Shown piece by piece: positions 54,919-63,379 of a stretch of 64,000 nucleotides of DNA. Numbering within the stretch: the first letter of the stretch is position 1; each line of letters opens with the position of its first letter. Source of the DNA: Intestinibacter bartlettii. Its GTDB lineage: Bacteria > Bacillota > Clostridia > Peptostreptococcales > Peptostreptococcaceae. The translations under genes were made by a program, and so were the position numbers. The notes beneath the pieces were generated by a model, which searched no databases, was not told the origin of the DNA, and saw only the letters and a program-made list of their open reading frames with translations. The stretch lies in the NCBI RefSeq assembly GCF_000154445.1, contig NZ_DS499564.1, one strand, 5' to 3'.

Positions 54919-56847
54919 TTATCCTTCTAATATAGCTTTTACACTTGGGAATGCATCTATATTTGTATGAGGTAGGAAGCAACAAGATATAAATTCATCC
55001 ATATATGTTGGATATACACTTAATTCAACATAAGTCATTACTTCTCCTATTTCCTCTAATTTAGCTTTAGCTTCATCACTTAATAATGTCAAATAAGAAC
55101 CTATAAGTGAACTGTTTCCTATGTATTGGAATTTTTCTCTGTCTATATCAGGAAGTAATCCTATAAATACAGAGTTTTCAATATTTAAGTGGTTTCCTAT
55201 ACCACCTGCTATATAAACTTTATCTACACAGTCGAAATCCATACCTAAACTTTCAACTAATGTAGCAGCTCCTGAATATATAGCTCCTTTAGTTCTTATA
55301 AAGTTATCTATATCTACTTCTGTTATAAATAAATCTTCTGTTAAGTGTTCATTATCTTTTGCAAATGCTAATACATATTCGCCTATATCATTTTCATCAA
55401 ATCTTATTCTTTCATTGTCTAAATCTCTATGTATTTTACCTCTTCTGTCTATTACTTTTTTCTTAAGCATTTCACAGATTAAATCTATTATACCTGAACC
55501 ACATATACCTATTGCTGGCTCACCATCAATTGTATTTAATTTTGGCACTAAAGTATCTGGATCTATATCTACACTATCTACTGCTCCAGCAGACGCTCTC
55601 ATACCACAGCTAATTCCTCCACCTTCGAATGCTGGACCTGCTGAACAAGCACAGCTCATCATAAAGTCTTGGTTACCAAATACAATTTCACCATTAGTAC
55701 CTAAGTCAATAAATAGAACATTTTCTTCGTTAGCCCATATACCAGAAGCAAGTACACCAGATGTGATATCTCCACCAACATAACTAGCTACGTTTGGTGA
55801 TAAATAAACACCTGCACTTGGATTTATATCTAGTCCAACTTCTTTAGCATTTAATTTTGGTGATTTAAAGAATGGTGGTATGAATGGTTCTAATCTTAGG
55901 TAATCTGGGAATATTCCTAAGAATAAAGTAGACATTGTTGTATTTCCTGATGCAACAACACTAACTATATTATTTTTCTTAACCCCTGATTCTTTTACTA
56001 ATTCATTTATTAACATATTTAAAGTGTCATCAACTACAGCAGCTTTTGCTTTTTCTATGTTATTTTTCTTAATAGCATAAACTATTCTATTTATAACATC
56101 AGCACCAAATTGAAGCTGTCCATTACCTGATGCACCTTTTTCTACAACTTCATTAGTTATCATATTTACTAAACATACAACAACAGAAGTAGTACCTATA
56201 TCTATTGCTAAACCGTATAATTCACTTTCTGTGTTTCCTGGTTCAACATCTATTATTTCTAATCTATCATCAAATTCTCTATATGTAATAGTTATTTCAA
56301 AGTTATTTTTTCTAAATGCTTTTGGTATTACTTTTAGAACTTCTATATCATAAGTCATTTGTTTTCCAAAGTTCATACTTATATGTCTTTCTAATCTGTC
56401 TACATCACTTATATTGTCGTCTAATGTAGGTTCATCAAGAGTTATACAAGTTTTCTTTATATTGTTTTCTAGTTTTATGTTGTGGTTTTCTGCTATTTCT
56501 ACGGCTTTATCAAATAATGCTTTATCCTTAGCTTTATCCCCACCTTCAACTTTCATTCCTCTCATTGCCATGTCTAAAGAAGAATTTGTAAGAACTTCTA
56601 TATCTCCAATTATTGTTGTACAACATGCTAATATATAACCATTAGCCTTATCTTCATCAGTTAAATGAGAAGATACTTCTTGATTGACTTCCCCTGTTAA
56701 TAGTTTTACTTTACATTTTCCGCAACTTTTACTTCCGTTACATGGAGCTTCTATAAATACATCTGCTCTTCTTGCAACTTCTAGTAAATTATCCCCTACT
56801 TCACATTCTATTGTTTTGCCTGATGGTCTAAAAACAACTTTCGCCAT
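54919..56847 (-). CDS. acsV: Corrinoid protein reductive activator (RACo/AcsV type)
   Basis: 642 aa. N-terminal 2Fe-2S ferredoxin domain (residues ~1-95; CNGSKSCGKC and a later CC pair), a linker, and a C-terminal ASKHA ATPase (DUF4445) with the phosphate motif IDIGTTSVVVCLVN and DLGTNGEIVFGN. It uses ATP to push electrons onto the inactive Co(II) state of the corrinoid iron-sulfur protein AcsCD and return it to Co(I). It ends the acs cluster but is set apart by ~570 bases holding a cobalamin riboswitch, so its level should fall when B12 is plentiful. Confidence 0.93.
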   Translation of the reverse strand: MAKVVFRPSGKTIECEVGDNLLEVARRADVFIEAPCNGSKSCGKCKVKLLTGEVNQEVSSHLTDEDKANGYILACCTTIIGDIEVLTNSSLDMAMRGMKVEGGDKAKDKALFDKAVEIAENHNIKLENNIKKTCITLDEPTLDDNISDVDRLERHISMNFGKQMTYDIEVLKVIPKAFRKNNFEITITYREFDDRLEIIDVEPGNTESELYGLAIDIGTTSVVVCLVNMITNEVVEKGASGNGQLQFGADVINRIVYAIKKNNIEKAKAAVVDDTLNMLINELVKESGVKKNNIVSVVASGNTTMSTLFLGIFPDYLRLEPFIPPFFKSPKLNAKEVGLDINPSAGVYLSPNVASYVGGDITSGVLASGIWANEENVLFIDLGTNGEIVFGNQDFMMSCACSAGPAFEGGGISCGMRASAGAVDSVDIDPDTLVPKLNTIDGEPAIGICGSGIIDLICEMLKKKVIDRRGKIHRDLDNERIRFDENDIGEYVLAFAKDNEHLTEDLFITEVDIDNFIRTKGAIYSGAATLVESLGMDFDCVDKVYIAGGIGNHLNIENSVFIGLLPDIDREKFQYIGNSSLIGSYLTLLSDEAKAKLEEIGEVMTYVELSVYPTYMDEFISCCFLPHTNIDAFPSVKAILEG

Positions 56848-56983
56848 AATTTATCCTCCCCTGAAATTATAATACTTACATATTATTTATTAAATAAACC
56901 TCAATATTATTTTATCATATTCGACATATAATAAGTTAAAAAGTTCGTTATTAATTTCTCAAATTTTAATATATTTAATTATA

Positions 56984-57014
56984 TTAAAAAAAGCCTTCTA
57001 TCTGAAGACTTTTA
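56984..57014 (-). terminator. Terminator of the cobalamin riboswitch
   Basis: AAAAGTCTTC / GAAGGCTTTT with a 5-base loop and a TTTTTTT tail on the minus strand, ~130 bases downstream of the aptamer. A likely expression platform. Confidence 0.7.
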
Positions 57015-57139
57015 AATTCAAATATTGTTAATTAAGTTATCAAAAATAGACCAATTTTTACAATTAGTCATTTTTCTGATCTTAACCTAACCTAATTAAT
57101 ATTGTGAAATTATCCTATCTCCCGAGGTAAATCACTTTT

Positions 57140-57291
57140 AATTTAGGCAGGTCTCCTGACTTAATTTCATCCTACTTCCAACCTTCCCGTAAAATACAGT
57201 GGCTTAATGGTTTCGTCTATATTACAGTAGCGGGAACTGTAAAGGATTTACACCTTTTTCCCTATTAATTTCGATTAAGAAAACCTAAATT
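57140..57291 (-). promoter_or_regulatory. Cobalamin riboswitch
   Basis: Minus strand carries the B12-box landmarks: closing pair AATTTAGG / CCTAAATT, AGGTGTAAATCCTTTACAG, CCCGCTACTGTAA, AAGCCACTGT, and GTCAGGAGACCTGCC near the 3' end. It lies in front of the corrinoid-activator gene, followed by a terminator. Confidence 0.93.
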
Positions 57292-57344
57292 TATATTCAA
57301 TTTTAACTTTGGTGAATATAATATTTCATAAAATTATTAAATTA

Positions 57345-57390
57345 AAAGTATAGCAAAAGCGCGTGCACTCACTTTCGCTATACTTTTTTA
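57345..57390 (-). terminator. Terminator of gcvH / acs cluster
   Basis: Stem AAAGTATAGC / GCTATACTTT with an inner GAAAG/CTTTT extension, ~32 bases past the gcvH stop. It separates the acs operon from the riboswitch unit. Confidence 0.7.
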
Positions 57391-57421
57391 TTTATTTATC
57401 TGAAATAATCGGGTTCAAATA

Positions 57422-57808
57422 CTATTCAGCTAAAGAAGCTTCGTATTGTTCAGCAGTTAATAATGCTTCGTATTCAGCCATGTCAGCAACTTTTATTTTG
57501 CATATCCAAGCATCGTATGGAGCTTCATTAACGTATTCTGGTTCGTCTTCTAATTTTTCATCATTTGCTTCAACAACTTCACCAGATAAAGGTGCGAATA
57601 ATTCAGAAGCAACTTTTGAAGATTCTATTACACCAAAATCTACATCTTTAGTTAATTCATCTTCTACATCTGGTACATCTACGTATAGAACTTCACCAAG
57701 TTGGTCTTGAGCAAAGTCTGTTACTCCTATGTAGGCATATTCCCCATCTAATTTTGCCCAAGTATGTTTTGGACTATATTTTCTATCGTTTAGTATTTCC
57801 ATGTTCAT
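57422..57808 (-). CDS. gcvH: Glycine cleavage system H protein
   Basis: 128 aa lipoyl-carrier protein. The lipoylated lysine is in GVIESSKVASELFAPLSGEV; N-terminus YSPKHTWAKLDGEYAYIGVT is typical. The partner genes gcvP and gcvT are not in this window. It is located right after acsB in a Wood-Ljungdahl cluster, where it may serve glycine synthase/reductase-type flow of C1 units between CO2, glycine and THF. Confidence 0.93.
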   Translation of the reverse strand: MNMEILNDRKYSPKHTWAKLDGEYAYIGVTDFAQDQLGEVLYVDVPDVEDELTKDVDFGVIESSKVASELFAPLSGEVVEANDEKLEDEPEYVNEAPYDAWICKIKVADMAEYEALLTAEQYEASLAE

Positions 57809-57845
57809 TTTCCCCCTAATCGTATTTTCTTAAATTAATCGAAAA

Positions 57846-59981
57846 TTATTCTCCCATTATGAAATCCATTTCTAAAGCTGGATGTCCTTTTTCTGATAAG
57901 AAAGCACAAACTGCTTCAGAATCAACTGCTATTGTTTCGTCACAGATATAGTCAGTAAAGTTTTCTATACCAGCCATTTCTTTAACTGTTTTATTTAATT
58001 TTTCTCCAACAGCGTCTTTTAATTCTTTAGGCATCCATACTATTCTTTCTGGTCCACCTTCAGTGTAAGCGAATTTCTTAGAAGATATGAAATGTCTACC
58101 ATGACCCATGAATCCTGGAGTTTGAACCCCACCACCTGTCATAGATGCTAATTCACCGAATGTCATACCAACTGGAGTAGTACCAGCATATTCTCTGTTT
58201 ACTATTACTAATCCGTTAGCTTCTGGCATTATACCACATATACATTCGAAGCATCCACAAGAAGTCATTGGATCTTCCATGATAGAATATAATGTTACGT
58301 TTTCTACAGCACCTTGAGATATTTCATTAACAGCATCAGACATTGATTGCCAGATACCTTTCTTTTCATCTAGGCAAGGACCTTTAGCTATTGGTTGACA
58401 TGGTCCTGTTGGGTTAAGTTCTTTAGTAGCTTTAGCATCTAACCAAGAAACTGCACCACATAATCCAAGTCTTTCTGGAGTTACTATACAAACGTGTGCT
58501 GGAGCGAATGCTTGACACATGTTGCAAGAATAGAAATCATCAACTGCTTCGTCAGTTAATTGTTCTAATCTGTCATCTCTAGCGTTGTATCTTTCGATAG
58601 CTTCATGTTTTCTTTCTTCTACTATTTTTTCATCAGTAATTATAGTTATAGCACATTTATCAACAACTGCATCGAATTCGTCTTTCATCATAGCGTACAT
58701 AACTTCACCTATGTGTTTTAATTGGAATCCTTTAGCAACGTCGTCTTTAGATATTCTTACCCAAGCTTGGTCTCTTTGTCCAACGTGCATTAAACCTTCA
58801 GTGTAGTTCATGAAGTAGTGGAATCTTCTTTCAAGAACTGGTTCGAAGTCGTCTTGCATTGCTCTACCAGCAACTTGAACGATTATTGCAAGAGGTAATC
58901 TTACAACACCATCTTTAGCAGCTTCTGGATCTATTTCAGGTCCTATAACTTCTATCTTATGGTCTTCTACTTCACCTAAATCATAAGATTTAACTAATTC
59001 CCAAGCAGTAGTTTTGTTTCCACCAAATTCGTAAGCCATTTCAGCTTTTCTGATTCTTTCACCTTCGAATGAAGCTGCGAATCCAACTGGTATTGGTATT
59101 TCAGTTATTTTTATTTTTATATGTCTAGCTTCTAATGAAGTATCAACAAATTTATCGTAGTCTCTTTGAGTTAATAAGTTACATGGAACTTCTGTAACAA
59201 CTTGGTCAGTTATTACTGGGAATCCAAGAGCTATTGCTCCAGCACCACAAGCAACTATTAATTCACTAAGTGGTCCGAATGCATTAACAAATGCAGGAAC
59301 TCTTTCTGCAGTATATGTTAATAATGCATTTAAGTCACCTGGTTTAACAGCACCGAATATTAAAGCAGCTCTTATTGCAACAGAAACAACGTGGATAACT
59401 GAAGTTACATCATATCCTAGAGCGATAACACGAAGGTCTACACCCATTTTAACGTCTGCTTCTATAGCTTGGTCTATAACTTTACCAACTAAGAAAGTCA
59501 TGATACCAGCAGCTTGATATTTTTTAACTATTTTTCCTAATGTTTCAGAGTCTGGACATTCACCAAGAACAACTGCAACACCTGGGATATCTCCTGTAAC
59601 AAGTGGAACACCTAGAGATCTGATTATAGGGTCAACTACGTGTCCTACACATGGTTCAGCGTATGGAGCCTCTTCATTTACATATTTTATAGCTTCTATT
59701 ATTTCTGCACAAACTGCAGTAGCTAAACCTGCATTTAAAGCAGTTTCTAATAATGGTTTTTCAACTATTAATGATTTAGCAACACCTAAAGCTGTTTCTA
59801 AATCTGCTAAAGTTGTAGCTTTTAATCCAGTTGCTGCATATATACATGGAATTGCATATGCAGTGTCAGGAAATGCTACTGGTTGTTCTTTACCTTTTTC
59901 TGCTACTACAGCTGTTAAAGCTTGGCTTGCAGCATCGTATGCTTGATTAGCACCTGTATAAATTATGTTATATAAATTCAC
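57846..59981 (-). CDS. acsB: Acetyl-CoA synthase (CODH/ACS beta)
   Basis: About 711 aa, full length. AcsB joins a methyl group, CO and CoA into acetyl-CoA at the nickel-iron A-cluster. Cluster ligand cysteines are visible in YSCNMCQAFAPAHVC with GLCG, and in SCGCFECICG. Start: the frame reaches an ATG at 60008, but GTG at 59981 (MNLYNIIYTG) has AGGGGGA seven bases before it and is preferred. It follows acsE by a gap holding a perfect hairpin. The CO dehydrogenase subunit AcsA is outside the window. Confidence 0.97.
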   Translation of the reverse strand: MNLYNIIYTGANQAYDAASQALTAVVAEKGKEQPVAFPDTAYAIPCIYAATGLKATTLADLETALGVAKSLIVEKPLLETALNAGLATAVCAEIIEAIKYVNEEAPYAEPCVGHVVDPIIRSLGVPLVTGDIPGVAVVLGECPDSETLGKIVKKYQAAGIMTFLVGKVIDQAIEADVKMGVDLRVIALGYDVTSVIHVVSVAIRAALIFGAVKPGDLNALLTYTAERVPAFVNAFGPLSELIVACGAGAIALGFPVITDQVVTEVPCNLLTQRDYDKFVDTSLEARHIKIKITEIPIPVGFAASFEGERIRKAEMAYEFGGNKTTAWELVKSYDLGEVEDHKIEVIGPEIDPEAAKDGVVRLPLAIIVQVAGRAMQDDFEPVLERRFHYFMNYTEGLMHVGQRDQAWVRISKDDVAKGFQLKHIGEVMYAMMKDEFDAVVDKCAITIITDEKIVEERKHEAIERYNARDDRLEQLTDEAVDDFYSCNMCQAFAPAHVCIVTPERLGLCGAVSWLDAKATKELNPTGPCQPIAKGPCLDEKKGIWQSMSDAVNEISQGAVENVTLYSIMEDPMTSCGCFECICGIMPEANGLVIVNREYAGTTPVGMTFGELASMTGGGVQTPGFMGHGRHFISSKKFAYTEGGPERIVWMPKELKDAVGEKLNKTVKEMAGIENFTDYICDETIAVDSEAVCAFLSEKGHPALEMDFIMGE

Positions 59982-60009
59982 TCTACTTCCCCCTTTAAAT
60001 ATATTCACA

Positions 60010-60033
60010 AGTCAAGCTTTTAAAAGCTTGACT
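60010..60033 (-). repeat. Perfect inverted repeat between acsE and acsB
   Basis: AGTCAAGCTTTTAAAAGCTTGACT is a 24-base perfect palindrome in the gap between the two genes. No T run follows, so it is more likely an RNA-processing or stability hairpin than a terminator. Confidence 0.7.
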
Positions 60034-60058
60034 GAGAGTTCTTATTTATTTATAGTTT

Positions 60059-60871
60059 TTATTTGTATTCAAATCCTAATTCTTGTACTTCTAAGTATGA
60101 ATCAGCGTATAAAGAAGCATTTCTTATGATATCGCAAGATTTCATAGTTTGCATTAATAATTCATCTAATGGGTTAACTATTGCTGAAGAGAATCCATTA
60201 GCCATAGCCATTGCTAACCAGTTACTATCTAATATTGGTCTTATATGTTTTGGACAACCATTAGATACGTTTGATAAACCACCTGTAGTTTTTAATCCCA
60301 TTTCAGTCATTTGTCTGATAGCATCTAAAACATCCATTTGTTTATCTTGCATACCTTTTATAACTAAGCAAAGTGGGTCGAAGTAAACATCAGTTTCTGG
60401 GTCTATACCTGCCATAGCAGCAGCTTCTATTAATTCTGTACAGAATCCCATACGTTGTTCATTATCAGCTGGTATACCTTCTTTAGCACATAATGCGATT
60501 ATAGCTGCATCGTATTCACCTGCTAATTCCATTAAGTGTTTTCTTCCACCTGCATCTGCAGAGTTTATGATTGGTTTACCATGAGTTCTATCATAAACTT
60601 TAAGTCCAGCTTCTAATGCTGCAACGTTAGCTGTATCTAAAGCAAGAGGTACATTATTTAATTTAGATTGTAATAATTGAACACCCCATTCCATTATTTC
60701 AGCTCCATCTCTTTCAGCTGGTCCTATATTGAAGTCTATAACGTGAGCTCCTGCATCTAATTGTTCTATAGCTCTTTTTAATATTGGTTCTGGATCTCTT
60801 TCTGCTATAGCTTTTCTTATTGGTGGTGCTATACAGTGTATTCTTTCACCTATGATCATAAATTTTTCCAT
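60059..60871 (-). CDS. acsE: Methyl-THF:corrinoid iron-sulfur protein methyltransferase
   Basis: 270-aa pterin-binding TIM barrel. It moves the methyl group from 5-methyltetrahydrofolate to the cobalt of AcsCD. Family motifs: IIGERIHCIAPPIRKAIAER, AHVIDFNIGPAERDG, LALDTANVAALEAGL, PIINSADAGG and GGLSNVSNG. GGGGGA precedes the ATG. Between acsC and acsB in the operon. Confidence 0.96.
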   Translation of the reverse strand: MEKFMIIGERIHCIAPPIRKAIAERDPEPILKRAIEQLDAGAHVIDFNIGPAERDGAEIMEWGVQLLQSKLNNVPLALDTANVAALEAGLKVYDRTHGKPIINSADAGGRKHLMELAGEYDAAIIALCAKEGIPADNEQRMGFCTELIEAAAMAGIDPETDVYFDPLCLVIKGMQDKQMDVLDAIRQMTEMGLKTTGGLSNVSNGCPKHIRPILDSNWLAMAMANGFSSAIVNPLDELLMQTMKSCDIIRNASLYADSYLEVQELGFEYK

Positions 60872-60913
60872 ACTTATATCCCCCTTAGAATTTTTATTCT
60901 ATTATTTCTAGAA

Positions 60914-60942
60914 ACCTAGGGCTAAGCCCCAGGCCCCTAGGT
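60914..60942 (-). repeat. GC-rich inverted repeat between acsC and acsE
   Basis: ACCTAGGG / CCCTAGGT with a GC-rich inner loop (further G/C pairing possible). It stands out from the A+T-rich surroundings; no T run on the minus strand. Confidence 0.65.
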
Positions 60943-60994
60943 ATAATTTCATTTTAAATTAAAATTTTAATAAGCAATTTGTTACTAGTTCAGA

Positions 60995-62350
60995 TTAGTG
61001 ATTAGCAGCATATTCTTTTAAGAATTTTGGAAGTTCCATAGATTCTAATGGACCTACAACAACATTCCATCCTGGCATATTATCAGCTACGTCAGGTTTT
61101 ATAACTGCTAATTTACCTGGTATAACTATATCTCTACAATCAGTGTAGCTTTCTATGTTACATTCTTTAGCAAATGCACCTATAACAGATCCACCGAATT
61201 TACCTGCAGACCAAGCAGTAAGAACTGAATATCCACCAGCATCTGGTATCATTAACCAGCAAGGTACTTTAGAAGCTTCTATATCACCAGTTATTGTGAA
61301 GTAAGTTAATGCAAAGTCAACTGAACATAATACTGGAGAATTTTTATCTGGGTTATTTAATGGATAAACTTTAGCTTCAACTCTCATTGGTTTTTGAGGG
61401 TCAGTGAAGATGTTTTGTCTTAATGCATATAGTGGTAAAGCTTTTGCATAAGTCATATCTTCTACAGCTAATATAGTTCCGTATTTAACTGTGAATACTG
61501 AAGATAAAGCTATTTCTAAGTTAGCATCTCCGTTAGCTAATTTAGCTACGTTTACGAATGATGGATAACCAAAGCTTCTATCTCCTTCTTTTAATGCTAT
61601 TCTTCTAACTTGTACAGCATTTACATAAGTATCTTTTACAGTTTCTCCTGTTACATCGATTATTAATTCTTTGTAATCAGCAGCTTCTATAGCTTGAACA
61701 GTAGTGTATAATTCTTCTAAGTTAGCTCCTTGTACACCTAAAGCTAAACCATCAGCTTTAACTACATCTATCATAGCAGCAAAGTTATCTTTGTTAGCTC
61801 CTATTACAACTGGTTTTAATCCAGCTAATGCAGCAACAGCTTCTTTAGCAACGTCAGCATCTGCAACTTCTAATACGTATGCACATTCAACATCACTATC
61901 TTTTATTTTATTTATTATAGCTAAGAAGTTATCTTTATTATCGTTGTATTTAACATATGCGAATTCAGGTTTCATTATTTCACCTATTCTTTCATAGTTA
62001 ACAACTTTCATTCCTTCTATTTTAGCATCTACTGCAGCTTCATCCATGCAATCACAGAATTTAACAGCATATCTATTTCTATTTACTAAAGTTTTTTCAT
62101 GTCTGAATAAAACAGTTTCTCCACCTAGTTCATATTCGCTTTCACCAGCACCAACTTTTAAAGTTTTCATTGGAGGTGCAGTAGCAGCAGCTAATTTAGC
62201 TAATGCTTCTGGTGCCATTTTAGGACAAGCTGAAACTTCTACAGCCCCACTTGCAACTTTCATAGAGAAAGCCATACAAGTTGGGAATCCACATTCCTTA
62301 CAGTTTTTCTTTGGTGTTAATTTAAATATATCTAATGCTTTTAATGCCAT
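60995..62350 (-). CDS. acsC: Corrinoid iron-sulfur protein large subunit
   Basis: 451 aa. N-terminal 4Fe-4S site CKECGFPTCMAFSMKVASGA followed by ACPKM (residues ~16-40), a TIM-barrel middle and a C-terminal cobamide-binding region. With AcsD it carries the methyl group between AcsE and AcsB. GGGGGA-type ribosome site. Follows acsD by 33 bases. Confidence 0.96.
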   Translation of the reverse strand: MALKALDIFKLTPKKNCKECGFPTCMAFSMKVASGAVEVSACPKMAPEALAKLAAATAPPMKTLKVGAGESEYELGGETVLFRHEKTLVNRNRYAVKFCDCMDEAAVDAKIEGMKVVNYERIGEIMKPEFAYVKYNDNKDNFLAIINKIKDSDVECAYVLEVADADVAKEAVAALAGLKPVVIGANKDNFAAMIDVVKADGLALGVQGANLEELYTTVQAIEAADYKELIIDVTGETVKDTYVNAVQVRRIALKEGDRSFGYPSFVNVAKLANGDANLEIALSSVFTVKYGTILAVEDMTYAKALPLYALRQNIFTDPQKPMRVEAKVYPLNNPDKNSPVLCSVDFALTYFTITGDIEASKVPCWLMIPDAGGYSVLTAWSAGKFGGSVIGAFAKECNIESYTDCRDIVIPGKLAVIKPDVADNMPGWNVVVGPLESMELPKFLKEYAANH

Positions 62351-62383
62351 TATTATTTCCCCCTAACCTTACAAATAATTATA

Positions 62384-63328
62384 TTACGCTAAAGCGCTTA
62401 TTAAACCTTTTATAGTTTTCATTGATTCTGGATGACGAAGTATTACTGCATTTGATCCACCAACAAGTACACTTGCAGCTGTAGATACTTCCATACCTAT
62501 TGTTCTAGATTCATTATCTCCCCATTCTGGTACGTCAGCTTCAGTAGCTATTGCTTCTTTAACGTGACCAACTTCGAATGAAACTGGAGTTATTATTGGT
62601 ATTTGTAATGCTTTATCATTTTGGTTGAAAGCTGCTAATCTAACTCTATCCATAGTAGATGCAACATATTCATAACCATAACCAACTGCTGAACAACCAA
62701 CATTCATAACTATATTTTCTTGTTTAACGCCTAATTGAGTAAGTAATACATTCATTTGTTTAGCTAAGTTTATATCAACTGCAGATTCTGCAGCAACTTT
62801 TTGACCATAAGCCATACCAGCCGCAGCACCAACTGCTTTGTAGTTTTCTTCTACAGCTGACATTACTAATATATTTTTTCCTTCTAATGCAGCAGAAACT
62901 TTATCAAATACTTTACCGTCTTTTTCTGCGTTACCACATCCAGCAACTACTAATGGTAAAGTTATAGCATCAGCAACAGCTTTTGCTACTTCTGCACATT
63001 CTTCTGGAGATTTGTCAGCTCCATCTGGAGATGCTCCATTAAATCTTAAGCATATAAAATCTGCTTCAGTGTTATCTTCAACATATTTAGCCCATTTAGC
63101 AGGGTCTGCCCAAACGTCTCCATATATTTTAGAGTAACAATCTATCCATTCTGCAGGTTGTATATCTGATATTTCTGCTCCAACAACTGGTGCATTTCCT
63201 GTTTCTCCATCAAAGCTATAGAAAGGTAGAACTTGTTCTCCTCCTAATTTTATAGCTTTATCTCCTGTACCTATTTCTACTACATTAACTGTTCCAGTAA
63301 CTTTTTGAGTAGACATTTTAAATGCCAT
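62384..63328 (-). CDS. acsD: Corrinoid iron-sulfur protein small subunit
   Basis: 314 aa, TIM-barrel subunit of the corrinoid iron-sulfur protein. Conserved stretches include ADFICLRFNGASPDGADKSP, LVVAGCGNAEKDGKVFDKV and AVGYGYEYVASTMDRVR. Binds AcsC and shares the cobamide. Starts 51 bases after cooC. Confidence 0.96.
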   Translation of the reverse strand: MAFKMSTQKVTGTVNVVEIGTGDKAIKLGGEQVLPFYSFDGETGNAPVVGAEISDIQPAEWIDCYSKIYGDVWADPAKWAKYVEDNTEADFICLRFNGASPDGADKSPEECAEVAKAVADAITLPLVVAGCGNAEKDGKVFDKVSAALEGKNILVMSAVEENYKAVGAAAGMAYGQKVAAESAVDINLAKQMNVLLTQLGVKQENIVMNVGCSAVGYGYEYVASTMDRVRLAAFNQNDKALQIPIITPVSFEVGHVKEAIATEADVPEWGDNESRTIGMEVSTAASVLVGGSNAVILRHPESMKTIKGLISALA

Positions 63329-63379
63329 ATCTTTTTCCCCCTTAAGCCTATTTTAATTTATAATGTGCCTATAACAATA

